Origin: Acidobacteriota bacterium
Lineage (GTDB): Bacteria > Acidobacteriota > Blastocatellia > Pyrinomonadales > Pyrinomonadaceae
Length of the DNA stretch: 64,000 nucleotides
Assembly: GCA_003223025.1 (NCBI GenBank)
Contig: QHXR01000013.1
Location: 30,366 to 94,365 of the forward strand
Reading direction: 5' to 3'
This document shows, piece after piece, positions 45,701-53,468 of this stretch (the first letter of the stretch is position 1; each line of letters begins with the position of its first letter). The translations under genes and the position numbers were made by a program. A model generated the notes under the pieces. The model had not been told where the DNA came from, ran no database searches, and worked only from the letters and a program-made list of their open reading frames with translations.

Positions 45701-45849
45701 AAAGCTCCGGAGGAGCGACATATTGGTAGCAGCGAATATTCAAGAATAACGTTCGAGCTCCGTAGGAGCGACAGCATTGTGTCGCTCCTACGGAGCTCGA
45801 TTCATCGTCGGGTCAATTGCTACCAATATGACGCTCCTAACGGAGCTGG
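45701..45849. repeat. Nested palindrome, AGCTCCG/AGGAGCG family, copy 2
   Basis: Outer arms AAGCTCCGGAGGAGCGACAT-ATTGGTAGCA and TGCTACCAATATGACGCTCC-TAACGGAGCT; inner arms CGAGCTCCGTAGGAGCGACA and its complement around a short loop. Shares both arm sequences and nested layout with 42037-42180, 3.6 kb away. A mobile, non-coding MITE-like element is likely. Confidence 0.92.
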
Positions 45850-45901
45850 TGCAGGTGTTCTTTTTTGGATCTTCGTCTTAATGATATCGTTACGAATGAT
45901 G

Positions 45902-46531
45902 ATGAGAAATCTTTTATTAGGGCCGGTATTCTTGATAGCCGGTTTGGGATCAATTTCGTGTCAGGTTGTTGAGCAAGCGACTGTCCGACGTGTGACACCA
46001 ACTAACACTTTAGTTATTTCGACGAACGCCCAAGACGCAACTGATTTCGCAAATTTCGCATTTCCTCAGACAGAACAGTGGGAATCCTTTGTCTTGAAAA
46101 ACGGCGGTTCGCCCTTCATTCGCGGCAGCGGAACCGATGAAGGCCAAATGGGATACAGCCTTATCGATGTCTCCTCCGGAGATTTAAAAGGCCTGACTAA
46201 ACCGACGTTGGTTGTCGTGTCAGTAACGACTGGCGGATCAGCTACACCGCTTCTTGTTTATCTTTTTGATCTCAAAGACGAACAACCGAAAGTTGCCTGG
46301 TCGATGGTGTCGGGTGATAGGGCAGAAGGAGGATTGCGGCGAGCGTTTCTGTCGGACGGCAAACTTCAAATTGAAGTTTACGAATCTGAGAATTCTAGAG
46401 GCGATTGTTGTCCGCAAACTTATGCGACTCTGACATTCGAACTGCGAGACGGAACTCTATCGCAAACGGCTGAATCGCATCTACTCCCAAATCCCAAGGG
46501 TTCTGCTAACTTCTACAAGTCCGGCAAATAA
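45902..46531 (+). CDS. Exported protein of unknown function
   Basis: About 209 residues. Start chosen at one of three consecutive ATGs (45896, 45899, 45902), because upstream codons fall in the palindromic element. The N terminus is a signal peptide, MRNLLLGPVFLIAGLGSISC, whose Cys may be a lipidation site, although the lipobox (SIS-C) is weak. The rest is beta-rich with GGSPFIRGSGTDEG, TTGGSATPLLVYLFDL and a CC pair in GDCCPQTYATLTFEL. Similar to exported LppP/LprE-like or DUF-type lipoproteins only in general features. Not recognised. Confidence 0.7.
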   Translation: MRNLLLGPVFLIAGLGSISCQVVEQATVRRVTPTNTLVISTNAQDATDFANFAFPQTEQWESFVLKNGGSPFIRGSGTDEGQMGYSLIDVSSGDLKGLTKPTLVVVSVTTGGSATPLLVYLFDLKDEQPKVAWSMVSGDRAEGGLRRAFLSDGKLQIEVYESENSRGDCCPQTYATLTFELRDGTLSQTAESHLLPNPKGSANFYKSGK

Positions 46532-46581
46532 AATACAACTCCGCTTTCGACCGTCCGACAAACTAAAGTTCGTCGTCCGTT

Positions 46582-48825
46582 TTAGAAGACCGGTAAATTC
46601 TCATCCGAAACATTCGATGTTGCACGCTCGAACTGTCCGGAGACTTCTTCGGGAAGCCAATTGTGTGTCTTGTAGAGTAGCGTTTCCGTTTCGTCGCGGG
46701 GTTTCGGTTTTGCGAGAAGGAATCCCTGTGCGTAGTCGCAGCCGAGATTTTGCAGTACGGCGAGTTGGCTCGTTGTCTCGACGCCTTCGGCGATGACTCG
46801 CATCTTTAGATTCTTCGCGAGGGAAATGATCGTCTGAAGGATCTCGGAATTTTCGCCATTCTCGCCGACGAGATAGACGAACGATCGATCGATCTTAAGA
46901 GTGTCGAAAGGCAGCCGGTGCAATACGCTGAGCGAAGAATATCCCGTACCGAAATCGTCGATGCTCAACTGCACTCCGATGTGCTTGAGCTTGTTGAGCA
47001 CATTGATCGTGTGCTCGGCGTTTTCCATCGCGACGCTTTCAGTGATCTCGAGCTTCAGAGTTTTCGGTGCGATACCCGACGATTCGAGCACATTCTCGAC
47101 GTCATCGATCAGGTCGTCGTTTGAAAGATGCTTGCCCGAGATATTGACGCTGACCATCAGATCTTTGTAATCCGGTGCGATCTTCTGCCACTTCGCGAGT
47201 TGGATCGCCGTCTCATTTAAGATCCAAACGGTTATCGGTTTTATGAGCCCGCCTTGCTCGGCGATCGGGATGAATTTGTTCGGCGGGATCATGCCAAACT
47301 CGGAATGATGCCATCGCAGCAGAGCTTCGAATCCGACGAGCCGTCCGTTCATCAGATCGACAATCGGCTGGTAGTGCATCGAGAGCTCCTCGCGATCGAT
47401 GGCGCTTCGCAGATCCATCTCAAAGCGGATCCGCTCGAGGAACCTCGCACGCAATTCTTTTGTAAACACCGCCGGCCCGTCCGACTTCTCCTTCGCGTAG
47501 TGCATCGCAATGTCGGCGTCGCGGAGGATCTCTTCCGGCGTATCGTACTCAGCGTCGCACGGGGCGATTCCGATATTGACATCGATGTTGATCTGATTGC
47601 CGCTGAGCGAGAACGGCTGGACGATGCTGGCGTAGATCTTTCGTGCGACCTTCTGTGCCTTGGCAGGGCTCGAGACGTTCTTGAGGATGATGGCGAACTC
47701 GTCTCCTCCGATGCGTGCGACGGTGTCTTCCTTCTCGACGAGGCGCAAAAAGCGTCGGGCGGCGATCATCAAAACCTTATCGCCGATCGTATGACCGAGA
47801 CTGTCGTTGATGTTCTTAAAACTCTTGATGTCGAGGAACAGAACCTGGAAGGTGACGGTCGGATCGTTCTTATAATTGACGATCAGTTTACGAAGTACGT
47901 CACCAAGATTTTTTCGATTCGCCAACCCGGTCAGCGAATCATGCAGCGCCGCATGCTGAAAATCGCGTTCGCTCTTTCGCAGAGCCTTGTTCGCACGAGC
48001 CTCTTTTTCCAAGGTCCACCCAAGCTGCTGCGCATGTTTCTCCGCCTCAACACGCCGCTCCCGCTCGACCTCCGCGCGTTTATGCTCGGCTGCCTCAGCC
48101 TGTTCGACCGAACTATTGATCTGCTGTATCGACTGCCGGTACGTCAGATAAACGATCCCAAAAACCACCATCGCGATCGCTGCGGTAAAGACATCGCCAT
48201 AGCTGATGATCTTATAGACCATTCCCGCGGTTCCGGCTCCGACGAAGTTCGAAGTCGAGCCTGCAAGACAATCTCGCTTCCATGCAGTCCAAAATGTTGA
48301 CCCGTCATCTCGCGGCAGAATGAGGGATGCAAGAAACGTGGACGCGGCGAATTGTCCTAGAGCCAAAATTCCCAACGTCGTGATCAACGCTCTAGTGTCG
48401 ATCAGAAAACTCGAGAGATCAGTAAACGCGGCACAAAGTTGCCAAAGAAGACACGCGGACGCTGTACCTAGCCCAGCTCCGAACGTGTTCACGGTGATCA
48501 TGTGCGGAGCGAACTTGATTCGGCCGGAGACTTTGTTGTAGTAGCAGTTGGCTAGTGTCTCGACCACGGCCATTATCACGGCACATTCCGGTCCATACAG
48601 TAAGAATGATAGGAAAACGACGGAGTCTGAGAAGCTGATTACTATTTTTGAGCGGGGAATAACCAAGCTCATGCGTGGAGCGATAATCGCCGATATTCCC
48701 AAGAGCAAGGCAAAGCCAACTGTCAGGGACTGATTGCGCAACGCGATAAGGCCGTAGGCAACAACCAGAGAGCCTACGGCCACAATCGCAGCTTTTGAAA
48801 AGTTGGGTAGTTTCTTTTCGATCAT
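46582..48825 (-). CDS. Membrane diguanylate cyclase/phosphodiesterase (GGDEF-EAL)
   Basis: 747 residues: seven to eight N-terminal transmembrane helices (about 10-230, MASE-like), a coiled coil (about 235-285), GGDEF domain (IGGDEFAIIL, intact active site) and EAL domain (FEALLRWHH; DDFGTGYSSLSVLHRLP; LKIDRSFV; EGVET). Both catalytic motifs look intact, so it may make or degrade cyclic di-GMP in response to a membrane signal. It is divergent, across a 405-bp gap, from the GIIIAG-repeat peptide gene. Confidence 0.94.
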   Translation of the reverse strand: MIEKKLPNFSKAAIVAVGSLVVAYGLIALRNQSLTVGFALLLGISAIIAPRMSLVIPRSKIVISFSDSVVFLSFLLYGPECAVIMAVVETLANCYYNKVSGRIKFAPHMITVNTFGAGLGTASACLLWQLCAAFTDLSSFLIDTRALITTLGILALGQFAASTFLASLILPRDDGSTFWTAWKRDCLAGSTSNFVGAGTAGMVYKIISYGDVFTAAIAMVVFGIVYLTYRQSIQQINSSVEQAEAAEHKRAEVERERRVEAEKHAQQLGWTLEKEARANKALRKSERDFQHAALHDSLTGLANRKNLGDVLRKLIVNYKNDPTVTFQVLFLDIKSFKNINDSLGHTIGDKVLMIAARRFLRLVEKEDTVARIGGDEFAIILKNVSSPAKAQKVARKIYASIVQPFSLSGNQINIDVNIGIAPCDAEYDTPEEILRDADIAMHYAKEKSDGPAVFTKELRARFLERIRFEMDLRSAIDREELSMHYQPIVDLMNGRLVGFEALLRWHHSEFGMIPPNKFIPIAEQGGLIKPITVWILNETAIQLAKWQKIAPDYKDLMVSVNISGKHLSNDDLIDDVENVLESSGIAPKTLKLEITESVAMENAEHTINVLNKLKHIGVQLSIDDFGTGYSSLSVLHRLPFDTLKIDRSFVYLVGENGENSEILQTIISLAKNLKMRVIAEGVETTSQLAVLQNLGCDYAQGFLLAKPKPRDETETLLYKTHNWLPEEVSGQFERATSNVSDENLPVF

Positions 48826-49167
48826 TAAATGGAAGATTTAGGTAGAACTATAGACAAAGTGCCGGCTGGGGGGACGCTCAGTTAAGAGCATGACTTGAGA
48901 ATTCTAGCATTTCGAGATTCAGAAAAGCCAGAAAAATATTGACCTTGCGGCTAAAGTGGATACCTGCTAACAACCACCAAATTGTGTACCAGGTAGACAA
49001 TCTGGCAATAACCGAAGAAAAACCGGAATACGTGCCTTTAGAGCGTAGTTATTTGCCAGGCGTCAACTAAGTATACAATTAACTCCTCACATCCACCTTA
49101 GCCTCTACTTTGCTCTAACTGATACAAATACAGCGAGTTGAAGACCCGCGGGTAACATCGTTTCGAA
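48826..49167. other. Gene-free gap upstream of the GIIIAG-repeat gene
   Basis: No convincing reading frame or RNA gene. It is more AT-rich than the surroundings. Some near-consensus -10 hexamers (for example TATACA at 49073-49078) occur without a well-spaced -35. Probably holds regulatory sequence for the divergent GGDEF-EAL and peptide genes. Confidence 0.4.
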
Positions 49168-49182
49168 TGGCACGTCGATTGA
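49168..49182 (+). promoter_or_regulatory. Possible sigma-54 promoter upstream of the GIIIAG peptide
   Basis: TGGCACGTCGATTGA: a perfect TGGCAC -24 element, 5-nt spacer and TTGA where TTGC is expected. It lies 48 nt upstream of the ATG, the spacing also seen at the pilin gene. The A in place of the conserved C weakens the call. Confidence 0.5.
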
Positions 49183-49230
49183 AATAGACGTCTCCGTAGT
49201 TCAAAGATAGATCGAACAGGAGAGACAAAA

Positions 49231-49500
49231 ATGAAAACACTTAAAGGCTGGATCACGACGACTTGCTTGGTTGCTATGCTGATGGTTTCAACGATGACGG
49301 CAAACGCGGGAATTATAATTGCTGGAGCCGTTGACCCGTGCACCGATTCGACGACTGCAAAAACTGGCAAGCTCAATTCAGGGATTATTATCGCCGGTCT
49401 TACGGGAATCATCATCGCCGGGTTTACAGGAATTATTATCGCGGGTGGTACCTCTACGGAAGTTCCAACCGAGAGTTGCGGAATTATTATTGCTGGCTAA
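49231..49500 (+). CDS. Small secreted protein with five GIIIAG repeats
   Basis: 89 residues. A signal peptide ends at A24-N-A26, so the mature 63-residue chain begins exactly with G27-IIIAG and ends exactly with GIIIAG (84-89). Repeats start at 27, 51, 59, 67 and 84; the middle three are consecutive 8-mers, GIIIAG(L/F/G)T. Two Cys (37, 83) flank them. The repeats use different synonymous codons (ATAATT, ATTATTATC, ATCATCATC, ATTATTATT), indicating selection on the protein. A Shine-Dalgarno (AGGAGAG) precedes the ATG. I do not recognise a family; a beta-sheet or amyloid-like surface assembly, or a membrane-active peptide, are possible readings. Confidence 0.8.
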   Translation: MKTLKGWITTTCLVAMLMVSTMTANAGIIIAGAVDPCTDSTTAKTGKLNSGIIIAGLTGIIIAGFTGIIIAGGTSTEVPTESCGIIIAG

Positions 49501-49540
49501 GATAAGGTTCTACCAGGAGAACGTCTCTCCACCGCAAAAG

Positions 49541-49570
49541 GGCCCGCATCGAGGTTTGATGCGGGCTCTT
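49541..49570 (+). terminator. Terminator of the GIIIAG peptide gene
   Basis: AGGGCCCGCATC-GAGGTTT-GATGCGGGCTCTT: a strong 10-bp GC-rich stem with a short, weak T tract, 40 bp after the stop. The peptide gene is therefore probably monocistronic. Confidence 0.8.
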
Positions 49571-49704
49571 CCGTTTCTATCGGTTGCCATGAAACTGCTC
49601 TAGTTTGGCGAGTCCTCAAAATCTTTCCTGGGGAACGCAATCCTACCGACCGAGGCCGGATCGCGTGGAGATACCGTGTCGCACAGCAATTTTAATCGTA
49701 ATGT

Positions 49705-50435
49705 CTACCTCGAGGAATGCCTGACCCGGGAAATCAGGTCCTGAAACCTCGGCTTTCTTTTTACAGATTTAAATCGGGGGTCGACGCCCAGGGTGTACAT
49801 TTCTAGTGAATGTTCCTGAAACGCCTCCCCTGAAAGCCTTACTCGCCCGAAAAGTAATTTTCCGACTCCAAGTGACGAACCTAGTTCCACCACATCAATG
49901 TTCGAGTTGCGGTAGCGAACAACCGTGTTCCGGGCTATGACGCGGAGGCCGGGTGTGTGTGAAAGTCCGTTTATCAAGCTTTCGGTCAAACCGTCCGCTA
50001 GGTAATTGAGGTTCGGGTCGCCGCTTTCATTCTCAAATGGCAAAACGGCGATGGACGGTGAATTGGCTCCTTCGTTGTGTTCAGGTGCGCGACTTGTCGT
50101 GGCCGCGGCTTTCCATTCGGTTTCGGATGACGACTCTAGCGGAGATACAAAACGATATCCGACGCCCTGAACGGTTTCGATGAACTTTCGATCTTTTGCT
50201 TCGCCGAGTGATTGTCGGAGCTTTGAGATGTGTACCGGTAATTACTTTCCTCGACGAAGCTGCCGTTCCAGACTTTGCCTAAGATGTCGTCTTTGGTGAG
50301 GACATTTCCGGCGTTCTCGATAAGGAACTGCAGAACGTCGAATGTTTTGGTAGTTAACTCCAGATGATCGTTGTCCCTGATAACTGAACGTTCCAGAGTG
50401 TTCAATAGACAGTCTCGGAATTTATAAACATTCAT
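49705..50435 (-). pseudogene. Degraded tandem copy of the wHTH-TPR regulator
   Basis: Closely matches the intact gene at 50489-52246. The winged-helix start is intact (MNVYKFRDCLLNTLERSVIR) up to VEESN; there one A is missing (about 50239-50243) compared with the intact copy, shifting the frame to a stop at 50136. The original frame then continues in 50136-49705 (VHISKLRQSLGEAKDRKF; ENESGDPNLNYLADGL). After RLSGE it joins directly to AFQEHSLEMYTL, an in-frame loss of about 339 codons that removes the whole TPR region. Not expected to give a working regulator. Confidence 0.88.
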
Positions 50436-50488
50436 GGGAAGCCTCGTCTCTAACCACTATAGAAAATATGTAAGGTTTAAATCCTCTT

Positions 50489-52246
50489 CTAAAGTTCCTT
50501 ACCTGGACTAACACGAACCCGACAAATCAAATCCCTGAACCTCTTTTCTGTTTTTATTGACCTCCAACGAGGATCGTGGGACAGCGTGTACATTTCGACG
50601 GAATGCTGCTCAAAAGCCTGTTCCAAGAGTTGATACGTAGTCTCTTTCTCGTCAAGAGCAAGGTGAATCCTGGCTAGATTCATCGGATGACCGTAGGGTG
50701 TCTTCATGTCGCAACTGATACTGGCGAGGACATCCATTGCTTCCTGACGGTTTCCGGCCATCGCCTCTATATACCCCATCATGGCGAGCGTTTCGATGTG
50801 TTTCTGACAAGCGTAAGATTTCTTAATTAAATGTAGTGCGTAATCATACTCACCGAGCTCCGTATAAACCGCTCCCAGCATGACTAGGCTCTCGAAGTCT
50901 TCCGGCTCGAGCTCGAGAGCGTCATTAAAGCAGGCCACCGCAGCGTCGTAACGTTCAATTAAATAAAACATTCGGCCCACATATCTTAATGATGAGGGAG
51001 AAACTGGATCTAGGAGAAGAATCTTTCTGGCTTGAAGTTCCACGTCGGCCTTTCGGCCAAGAGAAACCAAAACATGGCCATAAAAACATTGAGCCTCGAT
51101 AAGATTTGGGTTAAGTCTCAAGGCCTCTTTGACACGCGACTCTGCTATTTCCAGGTTCCAATTCAATCGAAGAGCCAGTCTTGCGTGCATGAATTGTACG
51201 ACGTCGATCGATTGCTTAAGTTTGGAAAGAATCTCCAACAGGGGCGCAATATTCGTGAGAGTGTCAGAATATGACGCCTGATCAAGCATGAACAGATAGA
51301 CGAACGCGTCAACGACCGCGACATAAGAGTGCACATTAGTCGGACAATAACTTATTGACTTCTGAAAATAATCGATTGCCTTGCAAACTTCGGAAACCAG
51401 CCTTTTTTGAAAAACGTACTTTCCCATCAAATAGTATTTGTACGATTCGGCATTGGCAGTCGGCTGAACTGATAAGAATGATGGGTCAATTATTGTCGTA
51501 ACGAGACTTTTCTGAACTTCCTCAAGGATCCATCTCTCGACTTCCACAATCTTGGAAAATGGCACGTCGTAGAGCTCGCCCCAGATTTGACGGCTGTCTA
51601 CTGCATCGATCAGCTCGACGCTAATTTGGACACTTTCGCCAGTCAACCTTAATCTCCCAAAAAGTAACTTTCCAACGCTCAACGAAGCCCCAAGCTCAGG
51701 AAGCTCGATGTTCGAACTTCGATATCGAAATACCGTGTTGCGAGCTATCACGCGAAGCCCGGGTGTGTGGGAAAGTCCGTTGATCAAGCTTTCAGTTAGA
51801 CCGTCGACGAGGTAGTTGATATTCGGGTCGCCGCTTTCATTTTCAAAAGGAAGAACTGCTATCGATTGTGAGTTGACTCCATCGGTGGGTTGAGGTGGCC
51901 GGCTTGTCGCTGCGGCGGCCTTCCATTCGGTTTCGGATAACGACTCCAACGGAGATACGAAACGGTATCCGACGCCCTGGACGGTTTCGATGAACTTTCG
52001 ATCTTTTGCTTCGCCGAGTGATCGACGGAGCTTTGAGATGTGGACAGGTAAATTACTTTCCTCGACGAAGCTGCCGTTCCAGACTTTGCCTAAGATGTCG
52101 TCCTTGGTGACGACCTTTCCGGCGTTCTCGATAAGGAATTGCAGGACGTCGAATGTCTTGGTGGTTAGCTCGAGATGATCATTGTCCCTGATGACTGAAC
52201 GTTCCAGAGTGTTCAAGAGACAGTCTCGGAATTTATAAACATGCAT
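50489..52246 (-). CDS. Transcriptional regulator, OmpR/CadC-type winged helix plus TPR
   Basis: 585 residues. Winged-helix DNA-binding domain at 1-100 (DHLELTTKTFDVLQFLIENA; SKLRRSLGEAKDRKFIETVQ; GVGYRF), then a TolB/FlgO-like domain (SIAVLPFENESGDPNINYLV ... LLFGRLRLTGE ... LIDAVDSRQIWGE, about 127-225) and TPR repeats (about 245-545, e.g. YDAAVACFNDALELEPEDFE). No transmembrane segment is evident between the domains, unlike CadC. Regulatory target unknown; the degraded duplicate sits immediately downstream and the GIIIAG gene beyond it. Confidence 0.9.
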   Translation of the reverse strand: MHVYKFRDCLLNTLERSVIRDNDHLELTTKTFDVLQFLIENAGKVVTKDDILGKVWNGSFVEESNLPVHISKLRRSLGEAKDRKFIETVQGVGYRFVSPLESLSETEWKAAAATSRPPQPTDGVNSQSIAVLPFENESGDPNINYLVDGLTESLINGLSHTPGLRVIARNTVFRYRSSNIELPELGASLSVGKLLFGRLRLTGESVQISVELIDAVDSRQIWGELYDVPFSKIVEVERWILEEVQKSLVTTIIDPSFLSVQPTANAESYKYYLMGKYVFQKRLVSEVCKAIDYFQKSISYCPTNVHSYVAVVDAFVYLFMLDQASYSDTLTNIAPLLEILSKLKQSIDVVQFMHARLALRLNWNLEIAESRVKEALRLNPNLIEAQCFYGHVLVSLGRKADVELQARKILLLDPVSPSSLRYVGRMFYLIERYDAAVACFNDALELEPEDFESLVMLGAVYTELGEYDYALHLIKKSYACQKHIETLAMMGYIEAMAGNRQEAMDVLASISCDMKTPYGHPMNLARIHLALDEKETTYQLLEQAFEQHSVEMYTLSHDPRWRSIKTEKRFRDLICRVRVSPGKEL

Positions 52247-52899
52247 GGGAAGGCCTCGTTTATTCCTACTTGTTACCCTTGGTAATGCTTTTTAAGTAGG
52301 GAGAATATAGCAGAAATTCCCGCGTTTCATCCAAGATTTCCGCGAATTTAGAATAATTAAGAATACGCCAAGAGGATTAAAGACATCGGCCTACGGGTGC
52401 GGGTAATCTGGTTTCATCCTAAGTCAGTAAGTGCCGTGAGCGGGTCCAGTCTCCCACTTTCGGAAACCTACGAAACCACGGATATCTCCCGACGATCGGC
52501 GAGGGGAACTCGAGGCACGGGAATCAACCTTAAGGTTCTCTTCGCCGATATTCTTTGACATGGCAGAGACACGAGCCGTAGCGAGTGTGTCGCGTTTCGC
52601 GTTTTTGGATCTAAGATTTGTTCCCGGGTCCCCTCAGAGTTCTTCCCCGATGCTCTGAAATCCGGACGACGAATTCGGACTCGAATCTACGACTGCAACG
52701 ACACTCGCTACTGCTCGGGTCTCTGCTCTCCTACTTTGAAGTTTGTCGGAAGAAATCATTCGTAAGGTCGCAGGAAAACTCTAGACGCGTGCACATCCAG
52801 GAGATAAACATTCAAATGTGGCTACCCCAAAATTCTGAAGAAATGTTCACTGGCCGGCAAGGAAAAACGCCTCTTGAGTCGCTGGTCTCGTGTGGCATA
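52247..52899. other. Long gap with no supported gene
   Basis: About 650 bp upstream of the regulator and the antitoxin. Open frames here have no signal or domain features. I see no repeat, tRNA or insertion-sequence remnant. The AT-rich 52260-52380 part probably holds the regulator's promoter. Confidence 0.4.
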
Positions 52900-52908
52900 A
52901 TGCTTCGT

Positions 52909-53106
52909 ATGAGCATTCTTGAGATCGAAAACGCGATTAAGAATCTGTCGCCGGAAAAGGTGAACGAACTCATGGACTGGTTCGTTGCTTATCATGCGGA
53001 GATTTGGGACGAGGAGATCGAAACCGATGTTAAGGAAGGTCGTCTCGATTCGATTCTGAATGAGGTTAACTCGGAAATTAACTCGGGAAACGCGAAGCCG
53101 ATCTGA
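52909..53106 (+). CDS. Antitoxin of a ParE/RelE-type toxin-antitoxin pair
   Basis: 65 residues from the ATG at 52909 (MSILEIENAIKNLSPEKVNE); an in-frame ATG three codons earlier is possible. Helical, acidic, with the family pattern ELMDWFVAYHAEIWDEEIET followed by DVKEGRLDSILNEVNSEINS, as in small antitoxins that accompany ParE/RelE-like toxins. The following frame at 53103-53375 encodes the matching toxin with a 4-bp overlap. Confidence 0.8.
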   Translation: MSILEIENAIKNLSPEKVNELMDWFVAYHAEIWDEEIETDVKEGRLDSILNEVNSEINSGNAKPI

Positions 53107-53375
53107 AGCATTTTACCGTCCCACGTTTTTGGAAAAACTATCACCGGCTTCCGCTTAGTGTCCAGTCGCTCGCTAACAAGAACTATTCGCTTTTAAAACT
53201 CGATCCCGAGCACCCTTCTCTGCATTTCAAGAAGATACCTACGAATAAGCAGTTATGGTCTGTTCGAATTGAGATAAGCTACCGAGCCCAAGGAGTTGAA
53301 AACGACGGAGGAATCTATTGGTTCTGGATCGGATCGCATGCTGAATACGATCGTTTGATATCAAATAACCGATAG
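53103..53375 (+). CDS. ParE/RelE-like toxin with only a CTG start codon
   Basis: 90 codons encoding KHFTVPRFWKNYHRLPLSVQ ... HPSLHFKKI ... LWSVRIEISYRAQG ... IYWFWIGSHAEYDRLI, the ParE/RelE-like superfamily pattern. No ATG, GTG or TTG is available: the frame opens after a TAA at 53079, and the only candidate, where homologous pairs have ATGA overlapping the antitoxin stop, is CTGA at 53103. Either a CTG start or a loss-of-start mutation has silenced the toxin. Otherwise intact, with no internal stop. Confidence 0.75.
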   Translation: MKHFTVPRFWKNYHRLPLSVQSLANKNYSLLKLDPEHPSLHFKKIPTNKQLWSVRIEISYRAQGVENDGGIYWFWIGSHAEYDRLISNNR

Positions 53376-53468
53376 AGTAACAGGCGGTGTGCGGATATCC
53401 GGGGTCCGGGTCTGCGAAACATTGCTGGAGGACTTGGCGCGATACGTGTACCGATATGACTTTTTGAG

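Noticed and set aside
45539..45895. Extension of the exported protein gene upstream to 45539
   Set aside because: It runs through the nested palindrome and antisense to the 49-residue gene; the signal peptide begins at the ATGs at 45896-45902.
52380..52520. Possible tRNA in the gap upstream of the antitoxin
   Set aside because: No cloverleaf or T-loop (GGTTCRANTCC) could be assembled.
52618..52908. N-terminal extension of the small antitoxin
   Set aside because: The upstream residues have no antitoxin-like features, and the family length is about 65 residues.
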